NCBI GenBank assembly: GCA_947502305.1
Contig: CANMZA010000001.1
Location: forward strand, 2,092,171-2,156,170
Reading direction: 5' to 3'
Origin: an uncultured Erythrobacter sp.
Lineage (GTDB): Bacteria; Pseudomonadota; Alphaproteobacteria; Sphingomonadales; Sphingomonadaceae
Length of the DNA: 64,000 bases
The stretch's first letter is position 1. Each line of letters opens with the position of its first letter. This document shows, one piece after another, positions 41,941 to 51,265 of the stretch. The notes under the pieces are model-generated. The model saw only the letters and a list, made by a program, of their open reading frames with translations, was not told where the DNA came from and ran no database searches. The position numbers and the translations under genes were made by a program.

Positions 41941-44900
41941 TTTTCTTCTCCTTCGGATTGTAGTGGCGGAATTGGCTTTGGACGCCGCATCAACAGATAT
42001 GCGGCGGGAAGTACGAACATGGACAAAAGCGGTGCAGTGATCATACCGCCAATCATCGGAGCGGCGATCCGGCTCATAACCTCCGAACCCGCACCCGTGC
42101 CGATCAAGATTGGGAACAGCCCCGCCAGAATGACAGCGACCGTCATCGCTTTAGGTCGCACGCGCAGTAATGCGCCTTCTCTGATTGCTTCGGTAACTGC
42201 CTCCGGAGTGAAGTCGCCGGAACGCTTTTCTAATGCGGACTTCAGATAGATCAGCATAATAACGCCAAACTCCGCAGACACACCTGCCAGAGCAATAAAG
42301 CCCACTGCGGTCGCGACTGATTGGTTGTAGCCCATCAAGTAGAGCAGCCAGAAGCCTCCCGTCAGAGCGAAGGGCAACGTGCCCATCACCAGAAGCGCTT
42401 CGTCAAACCTCCGGAAAATCAGGTACAGAAGCAGGAAAATGATGCCCAGCGTGGCTGGTACGACTATCTGCAACCGCTCATAGGCCCGCGTTAGATATTC
42501 GAACTGTCCTGCATAGGAGAGGCTGACTCCCGGCGGCAGATCAACACCATCAGCCACGGCGCGCTGGAGGTCACCTACAACAGACGCAAGGTCGCGGTCG
42601 CGGACATCCACATAGACTGCGCTCACCAGACGTCCCTGTTCATTTTTGAGCATGGGCGGTCCGTCGCTGATGCTCACGTCTGCAACGGTGCCTAGCGTGA
42701 TTTGTTGACCTGATGGCGTCAGTAATGGAAGCGCTCTCAGCTCGCCAATACTGTCGCGAATTTCACGCGGATAGCGCACATTGATTGGATAGCGGGCTGG
42801 CCCTTCGATCGTGCGGCCAACGTTCGCACCTCCGACTGCACCTGAAATGATCTGCTGCACGTCGGCGATGTTCATCCCATAACGCGCCGCAGCAGTTCGG
42901 TTGATGTCCACATCGACATATCGGCCGCCAGAAAGCCTTTCTGCGAGCGCCGAGCTTACGCCAGGCACTTGTTTAGCAATACTTTCGACTTGCAGGGCGA
43001 CACGTTCGATTTCAGCGAGATTTTCGCCTGAGACTTTCACGCCGATCGGGCTTTTGATCCCAGTTGCCAGCATATCGATCCTGTTGCGGATCGGAGGTAC
43101 CCAGACATTTGCAAGGCCGGGCACCTGTACCACCCGGTCAAGCTCTTCGACCAACTTCTCAGGCGTCATTCCAGCTCGCCATTCCTCGCGTGGTTTGAAC
43201 CGGATTGTTGTTTCGAACATGGTCAGCGGTGCTGGATCGGTCGCTGTGTCTGCGCGGCCTGCTTTACCGAACACAGTGTCAACCTCTGGCACCGATTTGA
43301 TCAGCCTGTCAGTCCGCTGCAACAGTGCGGATGCTTCACCGGGCGACAAGCCAGGCAGCGCGCTGGGCATATAAAGCAGATCACCTTCATCAAGCGGTGG
43401 CAGAAACTCGCCGCCCAACCGGGTGAGCGGGATCGCTGCAGTGAGAAAGATCAGCCCAGCGAGCAATAGGGTCGTCTTGGGACGGTGCATGACCCAATCG
43501 AGGCCGGGGCGATAAGCCCTTGTCAGCCAGCGGTTCAGAACATTGGAATCCTCAGACGGGATTTTGCCCCTGATGAGCCAGCCCATTAGCACTGGTACCA
43601 GAGTGACAGACAAAATCGCCGCCGCTGCCATCGCATATGTCTTCGTGAACGCCAGCGGCGCAAACAGACGCCCTTCCTGCGCCTGCAACGTAAACACCGG
43701 CAAGAACGAAAGCGTGATAATCAGCAAGCTGTAAAAGAGCGCTGGCCCGACCTCTTTCGAGGCATCCGCGATCAAATGCCAACGTTCCTCGTTTGGCAGG
43801 TCCGCATCGGGATTTTCATCTTGCCAGCGTTCAAGATGCTTGTGCGCGTTTTCAACCATTACGATTGCGGCATCAACCATTGCTCCGATGGCAATCGCTA
43901 TCCCGCCAAGCGACATTATGTTCGCATCAACCCCTTGAAACCGCATAACAATAAAGGCAGCGAGCACGCCCAAAGGCAAGGTGACAATGGCCACAAACGC
44001 AGAACGGACATGCCAGAGGAACAGCCCGCAAACGAGCGCGACGATAATAAATTCTGCGATCAGTTTCCCGGTTAGATTGTCGATCGACGCATCAATGAGC
44101 TGCGACCGGTCGTAGGTTGTGACGATCTCGACACCTTCGGGCAGACTAGCTTTCAGCGTTTCAAGCTTCTGTTCGACGGCCGCAATTGTGGCGCGTGCAT
44201 CTTCGCCCTGACGCAGCACGATGATGCCACCTGCGACTTCGCCTTCGCCGTTCAGTTCTGCGATCCCGCGCCGCATTTCAGGGCCAATCTGAATGTTGGC
44301 TACATCCGAAAGAGTGACAGGAATGCCGCTGCCAACTGTCTTGAGCGGGATCTGACGAAAATCGTCGAGAGTGCTCAGATAGCCAGAGGCGCGGAGCATG
44401 TATTCAGCCTCACCCAATTCAAGGATGGAACCGCCTGCTTCCTGATTGGCACCCTGTATCGCGCTGACGATTTCGGCATGTGTTACACCGAACGAAGCCA
44501 TTCGGTAGGGGTCTAAAACAACTTGGTACTGCTTCACCATCCCGCCAACGCTCGCCACTTCGGCGATGCCCGGGATGGTCTGTAGCTCGTAGCGCAGGAA
44601 CCAGTCCTGCAGGCTTCGGAGACCCGCCAGATCATTACTACCAGTTCGGTCGACCAGCGCGTATTCGTAAATCCAGCCCACGCCAGTTGCATCAGGTCCG
44701 AGCGAACTTGTGACCCCTTCGGGCAGCTCGTTCTGCACCTGATTAAGGTATTCGAGCACCCTTGACCGGGCCCAATAAAGATCGGTCCCGTCCTCGAATA
44801 TGATGTAGACATAGCTGTCGCCGAACATTGAATAGCCGCGCACCGTCTCCGCTCCGGGTACTGACAACATTGTGGTGGCGAGCGGGTAAGTCACCTGATC

Positions 44901-45086
44901 TTCAACAATTTGCGGCGCCTGCCCCGCATAGTTCGCGCGAACCACCACTTGAACGTCTGACAGATCAGGAATGGCATCGACTGGTGTTGCGCGTACGGCC
45001 CAAAAGCCTGCGATCGTCACCGCAATAGCTGCCAAAACAACCAAGAACCGATTGGCTATCGACAGGTCGATGATGCGCGCGATCAT
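41919..45086 (-). CDS. cusA: Cu/Ag RND efflux permease, CusA type
   Basis: A 1055-residue inner-membrane pump. TM1 ([20 protein letters not shown]) is followed by the large periplasmic loop. TM4 holds [20 protein letters not shown], the form of Cu/Ag pumps (HME4) and different from the DFG-type TM4 of the CzcA in this island. The periplasmic regions contain Met-rich spots ([14 protein letters not shown]). The pump takes Cu(I)/Ag(I) from CusF and periplasm and sends it to CusC. Overlaps cusB by 4 bases (ATGA) and cusF by 22. Confidence 0.94.
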   Translation of the reverse strand: MIARIIDLSIANRFLVVLAAIAVTIAGFWAVRATPVDAIPDLSDVQVVVRANYAGQAPQIVEDQVTYPLATTMLSVPGAETVRGYSMFGDSYVYIIFEDGTDLYWARSRVLEYLNQVQNELPEGVTSSLGPDATGVGWIYEYALVDRTGSNDLAGLRSLQDWFLRYELQTIPGIAEVASVGGMVKQYQVVLDPYRMASFGVTHAEIVSAIQGANQEAGGSILELGEAEYMLRASGYLSTLDDFRQIPLKTVGSGIPVTLSDVANIQIGPEMRRGIAELNGEGEVAGGIIVLRQGEDARATIAAVEQKLETLKASLPEGVEIVTTYDRSQLIDASIDNLTGKLIAEFIIVALVCGLFLWHVRSAFVAIVTLPLGVLAAFIVMRFQGVDANIMSLGGIAIAIGAMVDAAIVMVENAHKHLERWQDENPDADLPNEERWHLIADASKEVGPALFYSLLIITLSFLPVFTLQAQEGRLFAPLAFTKTYAMAAAAILSVTLVPVLMGWLIRGKIPSEDSNVLNRWLTRAYRPGLDWVMHRPKTTLLLAGLIFLTAAIPLTRLGGEFLPPLDEGDLLYMPSALPGLSPGEASALLQRTDRLIKSVPEVDTVFGKAGRADTATDPAPLTMFETTIRFKPREEWRAGMTPEKLVEELDRVVQVPGLANVWVPPIRNRIDMLATGIKSPIGVKVSGENLAEIERVALQVESIAKQVPGVSSALAERLSGGRYVDVDINRTAAARYGMNIADVQQIISGAVGGANVGRTIEGPARYPINVRYPREIRDSIGELRALPLLTPSGQQITLGTVADVSISDGPPMLKNEQGRLVSAVYVDVRDRDLASVVGDLQRAVADGVDLPPGVSLSYAGQFEYLTRAYERLQIVVPATLGIIFLLLYLIFRRFDEALLVMGTLPFALTGGFWLLYLMGYNQSVATAVGFIALAGVSAEFGVIMLIYLKSALEKRSGDFTPEAVTEAIREGALLRVRPKAMTVAVILAGLFPILIGTGAGSEVMSRIAAPMIGGMITAPLLSMFVLPAAYLLMRRPKPIPPLQSEGEENCVPQTS

Positions 45087-46585
45087 CGGCCAGTTTTCCT
45101 GATGGATTCAAGCCTCGGCCCAGTACCGTGTTGGGTGAATGTAAACACCACATTGTCGCCGGGCGCCAAACCTTGCGCCAAAGATGGTCGTGCAAGCGCG
45201 AACGGCATGACCATCGTAGGCCAGCTCAGCTCTGGAACAGGCGCATGGTCCAGTGTGATCGAATTTGCAGTGATCTTGGTTACGCGCCCTGTGGCCCGAT
45301 AGGTTTGTGCCTGCGCTGCCGAATCATCGGTTTCGCCGTGCACGGCTCCGCCTACAGGCCTTACGTTGAGGCCAGACAAGCTCGCTTCGGAATCGAGCAG
45401 GAATTGACCTGAAATCACGACTTTTTCGCCTTGTGCGAGACCAGCCAGAACTTCAGTCTGTCCGTTCGCTTCCCGTCCAATCTCGACCTCGGCTGGAATG
45501 AAACCACCTTCGTCCTGATCGAGCATAACGATTGCCCGCCGCCCGGTCCGAATAATCGCCTCCGACGGAACCAGCAAAGCACGCCGAGTATCGGGCGAAA
45601 GCGAAACCTGAGCGAACATGCCCGGTTTCAGTCTGCCACTCGAATTACCAAGTTCTGCGCGCACAGTGATCGTGCCGCTCTGAGCGTCGGCGCTGGGGAG
45701 TATCGCTGTGATACGGCCTGCGAAGCGCTCCTCTGGAAATGCAGCGAGGGCCGCATTGACCGTCTGACCTATGCGGATGTTGGCGGCCTGCGTTTCAGGT
45801 ACTGATGCCTCTAGCCATATCGGAGAGAATCCTGTGATTTCCGCCAAGGTTTGGCCTTCCATCACGGTCATGCCAGGACGCACGCCGAGCATCGTGATGG
45901 CTCCGCCAATGGGGGCTGCGACGGTGATCGTGGTCTGAGCGCGGCCTGTGCGGCTAACTGCGTCGATCATGCCGTCAGACATTCCAAGCAAGAGCATACG
46001 TTGACGCATGGCACTTGCCAGCGCCTCGTCTCCGGTGCCCAGCACTGCCAGGTACTCGCGCTGTGCTCCGCCCCATTCGGGTACCAGAATATCAACAAGT
46101 GGCGCCCCCGGGCTCACCACATCGTCTTGTGCCCGGCCATAAGTGCGCTGAACATAACCGCCAGCTCGCGGCTGGACGATCGCCACGTCTCGTCCATTAT
46201 AGGCCAGCACGCCGGTAACAGTGATCTCCGGTTCCAGGATGCCGAATTCGGCTGGTGCGGTGCGAATACCGAAATTCTGGATCAAACTCGGATCGATTTG
46301 CACCCCGGCTGTAGCAGCCTCTCCTGCGCATTTGGCCACCAGCTGCATATCCATAAATGGAGACTTTCCCGGCTGGTCGAAGCGCTGCGCTGGTACCATG
46401 GGGTCGTACCAGTAGAGGACCTCTTCGCAGTCGCCTTCAGCCGCGCCAGACATGCCCCCTTCATCGCTACCATTACTGATGAGCATCGATAGCCCGAATC
46501 CTGCAGCAAGGCTTACGAGTGCGATTGCTGCCATCGCACCATAAGTGCGCTGTGCCAGTGTGAAACGTTCGGATATCTTGGTCAT
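45083..46585 (-). CDS. cusB: CusB-type adaptor with N-terminal metal domain and fused CusF domain
   Basis: A 500-residue adaptor. After one membrane segment ([20 protein letters not shown]) comes a heavy-metal-binding motif [20 protein letters not shown] (Met/Cys-rich). The usual adaptor body follows: [20 protein letters not shown], a hairpin, [20 protein letters not shown], and the beta-barrel. From about residue 430 the protein continues into a complete CusF-like domain ([30 protein letters not shown]). This fusion would keep a copper chaperone permanently at the pump. The usual length without it is about 400. Overlaps cusC and cusA by 4 bases each. Confidence 0.92.
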   Translation of the reverse strand: MTKISERFTLAQRTYGAMAAIALVSLAAGFGLSMLISNGSDEGGMSGAAEGDCEEVLYWYDPMVPAQRFDQPGKSPFMDMQLVAKCAGEAATAGVQIDPSLIQNFGIRTAPAEFGILEPEITVTGVLAYNGRDVAIVQPRAGGYVQRTYGRAQDDVVSPGAPLVDILVPEWGGAQREYLAVLGTGDEALASAMRQRMLLLGMSDGMIDAVSRTGRAQTTITVAAPIGGAITMLGVRPGMTVMEGQTLAEITGFSPIWLEASVPETQAANIRIGQTVNAALAAFPEERFAGRITAILPSADAQSGTITVRAELGNSSGRLKPGMFAQVSLSPDTRRALLVPSEAIIRTGRRAIVMLDQDEGGFIPAEVEIGREANGQTEVLAGLAQGEKVVISGQFLLDSEASLSGLNVRPVGGAVHGETDDSAAQAQTYRATGRVTKITANSITLDHAPVPELSWPTMVMPFALARPSLAQGLAPGDNVVFTFTQHGTGPRLESIRKTGR

Positions 46586-47817
46586 GGCCGCGCCTCTGCA
46601 TAGGTAAGTCGAAGTGTCACAGCCTGCTCGGCTGCAACCGCTTCGCGTTCCAGAATTTCGAGTTCGAGCAGTACAAGAGCTGACTTGGCCGCAATCACAT
46701 CGACGAGGTCCGCCCGTCCTGCCGCAAAGCTGGCGGTTTCCAATTCTGCGCGGTCACGCGCTAGCGGCAGCAATTCATCGCGGGCCCTTTCCCATTGTCG
46801 AAAGGCGCTGCGCCATGCGGCAAGGTCCGTTTCAAGCTGGACTCGCAGAGCGCGCAAGCGTTCGTCACGCTCAGCAAAAGCTGCTCCCGCTTCGGCTTCC
46901 GCAGCTCGAATACGCGGTTCCTGGCGGCGGCCTGCGAAGATTGGCAAAGTCATTGATCCCATCACCGAAACAGCGTCGCCAAACCCTGTGTCGCGGCGAC
47001 CGTAATTAACACTCACACCGAAATCTGGTCGAAGACTGGAACGGGCCAGATTGGCACCTGCCTCAGCCATCTCGCTTGCTGCATCGGCGAACAAGATTTC
47101 AGGGTTCTGTTCGAGAACGCTGCGCAAATCCGCAGCGTCAATCTCTGACATCGGCGGGCTGCCCTGTGCGACGGGGTCTACAATATTTGTATAGCTAGCG
47201 AGCATCGCCTTGGCCGTGTCGCGCTCTGCTTCTATCCGCGTTATCGCATCTTCAATTCCAAGCAATTCGCGGCGGATCGCAAGACTTTCAGCGGGGCGGG
47301 CCGATCCCGAGGCAACGGCACTGGTGGCAACGGGCACAAGCGCGCGAAGTTCGATCAGTGCAGTTTCTGCAACCGCTATCCGTTCCTGCGCAAAATACAG
47401 CTGCATCCATGCCATGCTGGTCGAAACATCAACACTGCGCTGCGCCATGCCAAGACGGGTCTCTGCAAGACGAACATCGGAAAGCGCCACGCCTTGCCGC
47501 GCTCTGCGTCTGGCCAGATTGGGTATCTGTTGTTCGATCCCGATACTGATCTGTGTGGGGAGTTGCCGATCCAGTTCAAACGCGACTGGCCCTGTTACCG
47601 GTAGGTTCGCAACTCCACCTCGCAGGATTGGGTCGGGGAGTTCATCCGCTGCTTCCGAAGCTTCGCGCGCTCCGCTGATACGCATTTCGCCCGCTCGCAG
47701 TAGCGGCTGATCACCGCGTGCTGCACGCAGGGCTTCTGCATAGCCAACCGGCTCCGCCACGACGCTTTGCGCTGGCACAAAAGCCGCAATTAGGGCTCCG
47801 CCTATCAACCATTTCAT
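46582..47817 (-). CDS. cusC: Outer-membrane efflux factor, CusC type (TolC family)
   Basis: The ATG at 47817 (MKWLIGGALIAAFVPAQSVV) opens a signal peptide; the track's TTG at 47823 is two codons earlier. The 411-residue protein has the two TolC-like repeats with ELPDPILRGGVANLPVTGPV, SIGIEQQIPNLARRRARQ and SMTLPIFAGRRQEPRIRAAE. No lipobox Cys is seen, unlike many CusC proteins. It would form the outer channel for CusBA. Confidence 0.9.
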   Translation of the reverse strand: MKWLIGGALIAAFVPAQSVVAEPVGYAEALRAARGDQPLLRAGEMRISGAREASEAADELPDPILRGGVANLPVTGPVAFELDRQLPTQISIGIEQQIPNLARRRARQGVALSDVRLAETRLGMAQRSVDVSTSMAWMQLYFAQERIAVAETALIELRALVPVATSAVASGSARPAESLAIRRELLGIEDAITRIEAERDTAKAMLASYTNIVDPVAQGSPPMSEIDAADLRSVLEQNPEILFADAASEMAEAGANLARSSLRPDFGVSVNYGRRDTGFGDAVSVMGSMTLPIFAGRRQEPRIRAAEAEAGAAFAERDERLRALRVQLETDLAAWRSAFRQWERARDELLPLARDRAELETASFAAGRADLVDVIAAKSALVLLELEILEREAVAAEQAVTLRLTYAEARP

Positions 47818-47939
47818 GTGCAATTCTCACTCGATTTCTGGGCCACCGACACTCCGCCAGACTGCTCGAAAACAGGGCGTACATCGTGTTGTGGCCTCTT
47901 GGAGACAGACGCTGCGCGTCCGAGTTACTCACATTCGAG

Positions 47940-48305
47940 TTAGATTCGGGGGGGCGGATAATCCGGGGCAGAAATCTGGCTGGAGAGCTGCTGTTCGTAT
48001 CCCGTCATATAAAGAGCAGGCTCGATAAATTGTTTTGCAAGGCGGGGTGCCGGGTCGCTCCCCAGCCAAACAGGTGCAACCGCATTCATTGCCTGCATGC
48101 AAGCGAGCGACATGTCTTTGCATGCCCCGTCGCTATCATCTGTGTGATTGTGCTTTGCAGATTGCTCTTCGGAGTGGTGCAACTTCTTTGCGCAATCCGC
48201 CATTTGCATAGGCTCAGCCTGCGGTACGGCCGACGCTTGCGCTGAAACCTGGAAGATCAGCCCTGCACAAAGTGTCATGAGGAAAATGGCGCGAAGGTAT
48301 TGCAC
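47940..48305 (-). CDS. His/Cys-rich exported protein preceding cusC
   Basis: The 121-residue protein has a signal peptide (MQYLRAIFLMTLCAGLIFQV, cleavage near SAQA). The mature part has Cys, His and Met: PMQMADCAKKLHHSEEQ, HNHTDDSDGACKDMSLACMQ, and a Pro-rich end (SAPDYPPPRI). It looks like a periplasmic copper-binding protein and parallels the His-rich protein in front of czcC, with similar length and Pro-rich tail. I cannot assign a family with certainty (DUF2946-like is possible). It lies 122 bases upstream of cusC. Confidence 0.75.
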   Translation of the reverse strand: MQYLRAIFLMTLCAGLIFQVSAQASAVPQAEPMQMADCAKKLHHSEEQSAKHNHTDDSDGACKDMSLACMQAMNAVAPVWLGSDPAPRLAKQFIEPALYMTGYEQQLSSQISAPDYPPPRI

Positions 48306-48416
48306 CTTCGAACTCTAGACCTAAGAAACCAGTCCAGCAAGAACGTTGTTCATACCCGCGCTTACCCTTTGTGACACATAAATTGAGACTACCGCGATGG
48401 GGCATGCTACTCTGTC

Positions 48417-48447
48417 TGTCTGCAATTGGGTCGTTAGCGGAATGTCA
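48417..48447 (+). repeat. Dispersed intergenic repeat, module 1 copy
   Basis: TGTCTGCAATTGGGTCGTTA then GCGGAATGTCA, a near match to 29564-29592 (CAATTGGGTCGTT shared exactly). It lies between the His/Cys-rich gene and the PON-like gene. Confidence 0.6.
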
Positions 48448-48525
48448 GCTTTGCGATCCTGATTCACAGGCCGAAACCCCTCGAAATCTGACTTTGTCCA
48501 GCGCGATCACCGGTTTTTGCAAATA

Positions 48526-49566
48526 TCAAAGCGGGCAACGCGCCAGTTTCGCATCAAACACGCCGCCAACAAGCAATGTGCCGTTCCAATAGGCGCCGGT
48601 TGCAGAGCCATTGAGCTCGCCCTTTTCGGACATATAAACCGTCTCAAATTCGTCACTCGAGGGATCAAACTTCACCACCTGCGAAGGAGAGATCACCTCA
48701 GGATCGCCAGAATGCGCGCTGAACGCCAAAAGGTCTGGATGTGCGCCGATATAGACAGAGCCATTGGGCGCCACATCGATATTGTCCGCGCCGGTGCCCA
48801 TATCGTATTCCACTCTTGCGCTCAGCTTTCCCGAAGCCTGGTTGCGATCAAATACGGTCAGTTTCGCGCCAATCGTTTCCGCTACGTAGATATTTCTGCC
48901 ATCGAGCGAGACATTCACGCCGTTGGCATATGCAAATCCGCTTGCTGCTGTTTGCACCCGCCTCCCGTTGAAATAGATGAGCTCACCCAAAGGTAAGCCC
49001 AGGAACACCTCAGCCGCTCCGCCTATTCCACCATCATAGCGTTGGTCATTGGTAGCGTAGAATTGGCGCGGACCAACCGCGACTACGTCATTCAAAGAAC
49101 GCATAGCCTCAGAAGTAATGGTCTCAAGGTGCTGAAGCTGCCCGTCCTGTGCGACCTCAAAAATCTCGACCGCTTCGCCAGATTTGGAATGGTTTACTGC
49201 GAACAGGCGCAAGGCGCCGTTTGAATCGCGCCACAGGCTGATGCCGTGAGCATAGAAATCTGCAATCTCATTCCCAAGCACCTCGACCGGTTGCGAAGCG
49301 GTGTCATTAAGATCGAGCATGTAGATCGAGCCGCGCGGTCGAGGATCTGTTTGCCTGCGATCAACGGTTGCAAAATAGGCGAAGCCGGTCTGGTGATCGA
49401 TGGCAAGATCTTCAGGCCCGGGCATCGTTACAATGGTTTCACATTGATCAGCCAGCACGGTCTCAGTGTCGACAAAAAGACCGGAGGCTTGGGTGACCAT
49501 ATAGACGACCCTCGCAGCGATAACCGCTACGATAATCGCCACAGCCAGAAAAAGCTTCTTCGCCAT
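48526..49566 (-). CDS. PON/SMP-30-like beta-propeller protein, membrane-anchored
   Basis: A 346-residue protein with an N-terminal membrane anchor (LFLAVAIIVAVIAARVVYMV) and a six-bladed propeller resembling paraoxonase/arylesterase. This is shown by PGPEDLAIDHQTGFAYFAT, YAHGISLW, EAMRSLNDVVAVGPRQFYAT ND, FAYANGVNVSLDGRNIYVAE and GTGADNIDVAPNGSVYIGAH, with the Asn/Asp calcium-site pattern. Such enzymes open lactones or cleave aryl esters; the substrate here is unknown. It lies between the cus unit and the integrase and is the only cargo gene with no evident metal link. Confidence 0.83.
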   Translation of the reverse strand: MAKKLFLAVAIIVAVIAARVVYMVTQASGLFVDTETVLADQCETIVTMPGPEDLAIDHQTGFAYFATVDRRQTDPRPRGSIYMLDLNDTASQPVEVLGNEIADFYAHGISLWRDSNGALRLFAVNHSKSGEAVEIFEVAQDGQLQHLETITSEAMRSLNDVVAVGPRQFYATNDQRYDGGIGGAAEVFLGLPLGELIYFNGRRVQTAASGFAYANGVNVSLDGRNIYVAETIGAKLTVFDRNQASGKLSARVEYDMGTGADNIDVAPNGSVYIGAHPDLLAFSAHSGDPEVISPSQVVKFDPSSDEFETVYMSEKGELNGSATGAYWNGTLLVGGVFDAKLARCPL

Positions 49567-49663
49567 ACTGTTTCCCCATTCCCCAGCTTCGGATTGCCAT
49601 AACGTCTAAATTCCAAGAATGCAGCGGTTCATTCAATACGCTGCGAGGAAGTCTCGACAGATC

Positions 49664-49688
49664 GTCAGAAAATGGGTCGTTTGCAGAC
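49664..49688 (+). repeat. Dispersed intergenic repeat, module 1 copy near integrase
   Basis: GTCAGAAAATGGGTCGTTTG then CAGAC, sharing ATGGGTCGTT-like core and the flanking GTC/GAC complementarity with the other copies. It sits between the PON-like gene and the integrase, the right cargo boundary. Confidence 0.45.
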
Positions 49689-49709
49689 CTTCCGCTTTTG
49701 TTCGGAAAA

Positions 49710-51059
49710 TCAGCTAGCGACCCGAATAGGCGTCACGTTCTCAACCTCATCAGTTGCTGCGCCTTTCCCCGCGCAGTATTCTGCCCACGCATCCATGAGC
49801 TTGCGGCGTTTCGGCAAAAGTGCGCCCCGCCTATAGGCGGCCTCCGCTTTGTTTCCGATCGTGTGGGCAAGCGCCATTTCGCAAACTTCATGTGAGAAGC
49901 CGGTGGACTCTGCCGCCCAATCCCGAAAGCTGGACCGGAAGCCGTGAACGGTAAGGTTCGGCTGGCCCTTGGGTGCGGGCGAAAGGCGGCGCAACTGCAT
50001 CAGCATTGCCATGTTTGAAAGCGCCCCGCCGTGATGCGAAGGAAACAGCGGACGCTCTGCAATGTCGCCTTTGGCCTGCGCTAGTGGCTTGACGGTTTTC
50101 AGTATCTCCAGCACGCGATCTGAAAGGGGCACCGAATGCTCCGCCTCTGCTTTCATTCTCTCAGCCGGGATAGTCCAAACGGCTGCCTCTAGGTCTATCT
50201 CTCGCCACTTTGCGCCGATCGCCTCCCCGGTTCGTGCCGCAGTCAGAATGGTAAATTCAAGCGCCATTGCCGCGATGCCGTCCACGGCGCGCAATTTGAC
50301 CACGAATGCAGGCACCTGAGCATAGGCCAAGGCTTTGTGGTGACCTTGCCTGCCTAGGCGCTCATTTCGCCGCTTCTTGGCCTTTGAGGGCGCTGATAGG
50401 ACGTTCTCTAGGTGGCCGCGCCATCGCGCCGGGTTTTCGCCCTCTCGCAGCCCTTCTACCTTGGCGGCGTCCAATACACGCTCAATCCGGCCTCTCACAC
50501 GGCTGGCGGTTTCCGGCTTGTCTCGCCAGATTGGCTTGAGCGCGGCAAGCACGTGTTCGGTCGCAACTTCGCCAACTGGCAAGTCGCCAAAATGCGGGTA
50601 GGCGTATGTCTTGAGAGTGGAGCGCCATTGGTTGCGGTGCTTATCGTTTTTCCAACCATCCTCATTCATGGCCAGAAAGCTCTCGGCTGCATCGCTGAAA
50701 GTCGTTCCAGCAATCCGGCCCGCTTGAGCCGCCGCCTTTGCATCGCGCTGCACCTTCTTGCGATCGGACATTGGCACAACGCCAGCCGCCGCCTGAGCCG
50801 CCTTAATCCGAGCAAGCTCTCGTGCATCGGCCAATGTCACTGCATCTGGCCCATATGCGCTGCCAAGACCAACCAGCCGGACTGTGCCTGCAACCGTGCC
50901 ACGCCAAACCCAACTGCGCGCACCGCCCGGCTTCACTTGCAGATAAAGTCCGCCGCCATCGGCGTAACGCTTGGCGTATTCTTTGCCGTCTTTGCCGATG
51001 CCGGGCTTTGCGCTGCGCACCGTTACTGCGGTTAGGGCATTGTGTAGCTTGCGCGGCAT
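49710..51059 (-). CDS. P4-type tyrosine integrase
   Basis: Catalyses insertion and excision at tRNA-Ser. The 449-residue enzyme has the N-terminal DUF4102 arm-binding domain (LTAVTVRSAKPGIGKDGKEY, ADGGGLYLQVKPGGARSWVW), a core-binding domain near residues 120-215, and a catalytic domain. The active-site residues are visible: Arg in TAARTGEAIGAKW, the His-x-x-Arg of TVHGFRSSFRDWAAE, His of ALAHTIGNKAEA, and Tyr in AAYRRG. Family P4 integrases commonly use tRNA 3' ends. Its start is 164 bases from attR, and arm-type repeats lie in the gap, which probably also carry its promoter, so the enzyme may repress itself. Confidence 0.96.
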   Translation of the reverse strand: MPRKLHNALTAVTVRSAKPGIGKDGKEYAKRYADGGGLYLQVKPGGARSWVWRGTVAGTVRLVGLGSAYGPDAVTLADARELARIKAAQAAAGVVPMSDRKKVQRDAKAAAQAGRIAGTTFSDAAESFLAMNEDGWKNDKHRNQWRSTLKTYAYPHFGDLPVGEVATEHVLAALKPIWRDKPETASRVRGRIERVLDAAKVEGLREGENPARWRGHLENVLSAPSKAKKRRNERLGRQGHHKALAYAQVPAFVVKLRAVDGIAAMALEFTILTAARTGEAIGAKWREIDLEAAVWTIPAERMKAEAEHSVPLSDRVLEILKTVKPLAQAKGDIAERPLFPSHHGGALSNMAMLMQLRRLSPAPKGQPNLTVHGFRSSFRDWAAESTGFSHEVCEMALAHTIGNKAEAAYRRGALLPKRRKLMDAWAEYCAGKGAATDEVENVTPIRVAS

Positions 51060-51070
51060 GATCGGCTCCA

Positions 51071-51117
51071 GTTGTCCTAAAAGGTGTGCCGATAGTAGCG
51101 TGGTTTAGGACAACCGC
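51071..51117. repeat. Right integrase arm-type sites: direct and inverted copy
   Basis: 51071-51095 matches the left site 15398-15422 at 24 of 25 positions in the same direction. 51104-51117 (TTTAGGACAACCGC) is the exact reverse complement of 15396-15409. They lie in the integrase leader, 106-153 bases from attR. Confidence 0.65.
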
Positions 51118-51222
51118 AAGTGAAAGCGGGCGAAGGCGGACGAAAAGTGTCTAGCCTTAAGCGTTGATAATTAAATGTAAAAATGCAAGCCAGCGAATGA
51201 TGATGAAGGCTTGTTAGGCGGA

Positions 51223-51237
51223 CTCCGTCTCCGCCAC
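51223..51237 (+). repeat. attR: 15-bp direct repeat
   Basis: Identical to 15341-15355 in the tRNA-Ser gene; the base before it (A against C) and the two bases after it (CT against AC) differ, so the repeat is exactly 15 bp. It is the right end of the element; no other tRNA part is present. Confidence 0.9.
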
Positions 51238-51265
51238 CTTTCTACCCGATTGCAATTCGCGGCGT

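Larger units (their letters stand above)
15341..51237. mobile_element. Integrative element in tRNA-Ser(GCU), about 35.9 kb, metal-resistance cargo
   Basis: The boundaries are the 15-bp direct repeat CTCCGTCTCCGCCAC at the tRNA 3' end and beside the integrase. Inside are a P4-type tyrosine integrase at the right end, an excisionase-like HTH protein, a VapE-type helicase with an iteron-like region at the left, and about 28 kb of metal-resistance genes between. No capsid, terminase, relaxase or type IV secretion gene was recognised, so autonomous transfer looks unlikely. Transfer by a helper phage or helper conjugative element is inferred. Genes on both sides are ordinary chromosomal genes. Confidence 0.9.

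Noticed and set aside
51181-51237. Possible second tRNA at the right end of the element
   Set aside because: Only the last 15 bases match tRNA-Ser; no D arm, anticodon arm or variable arm is present, so it is just attR.
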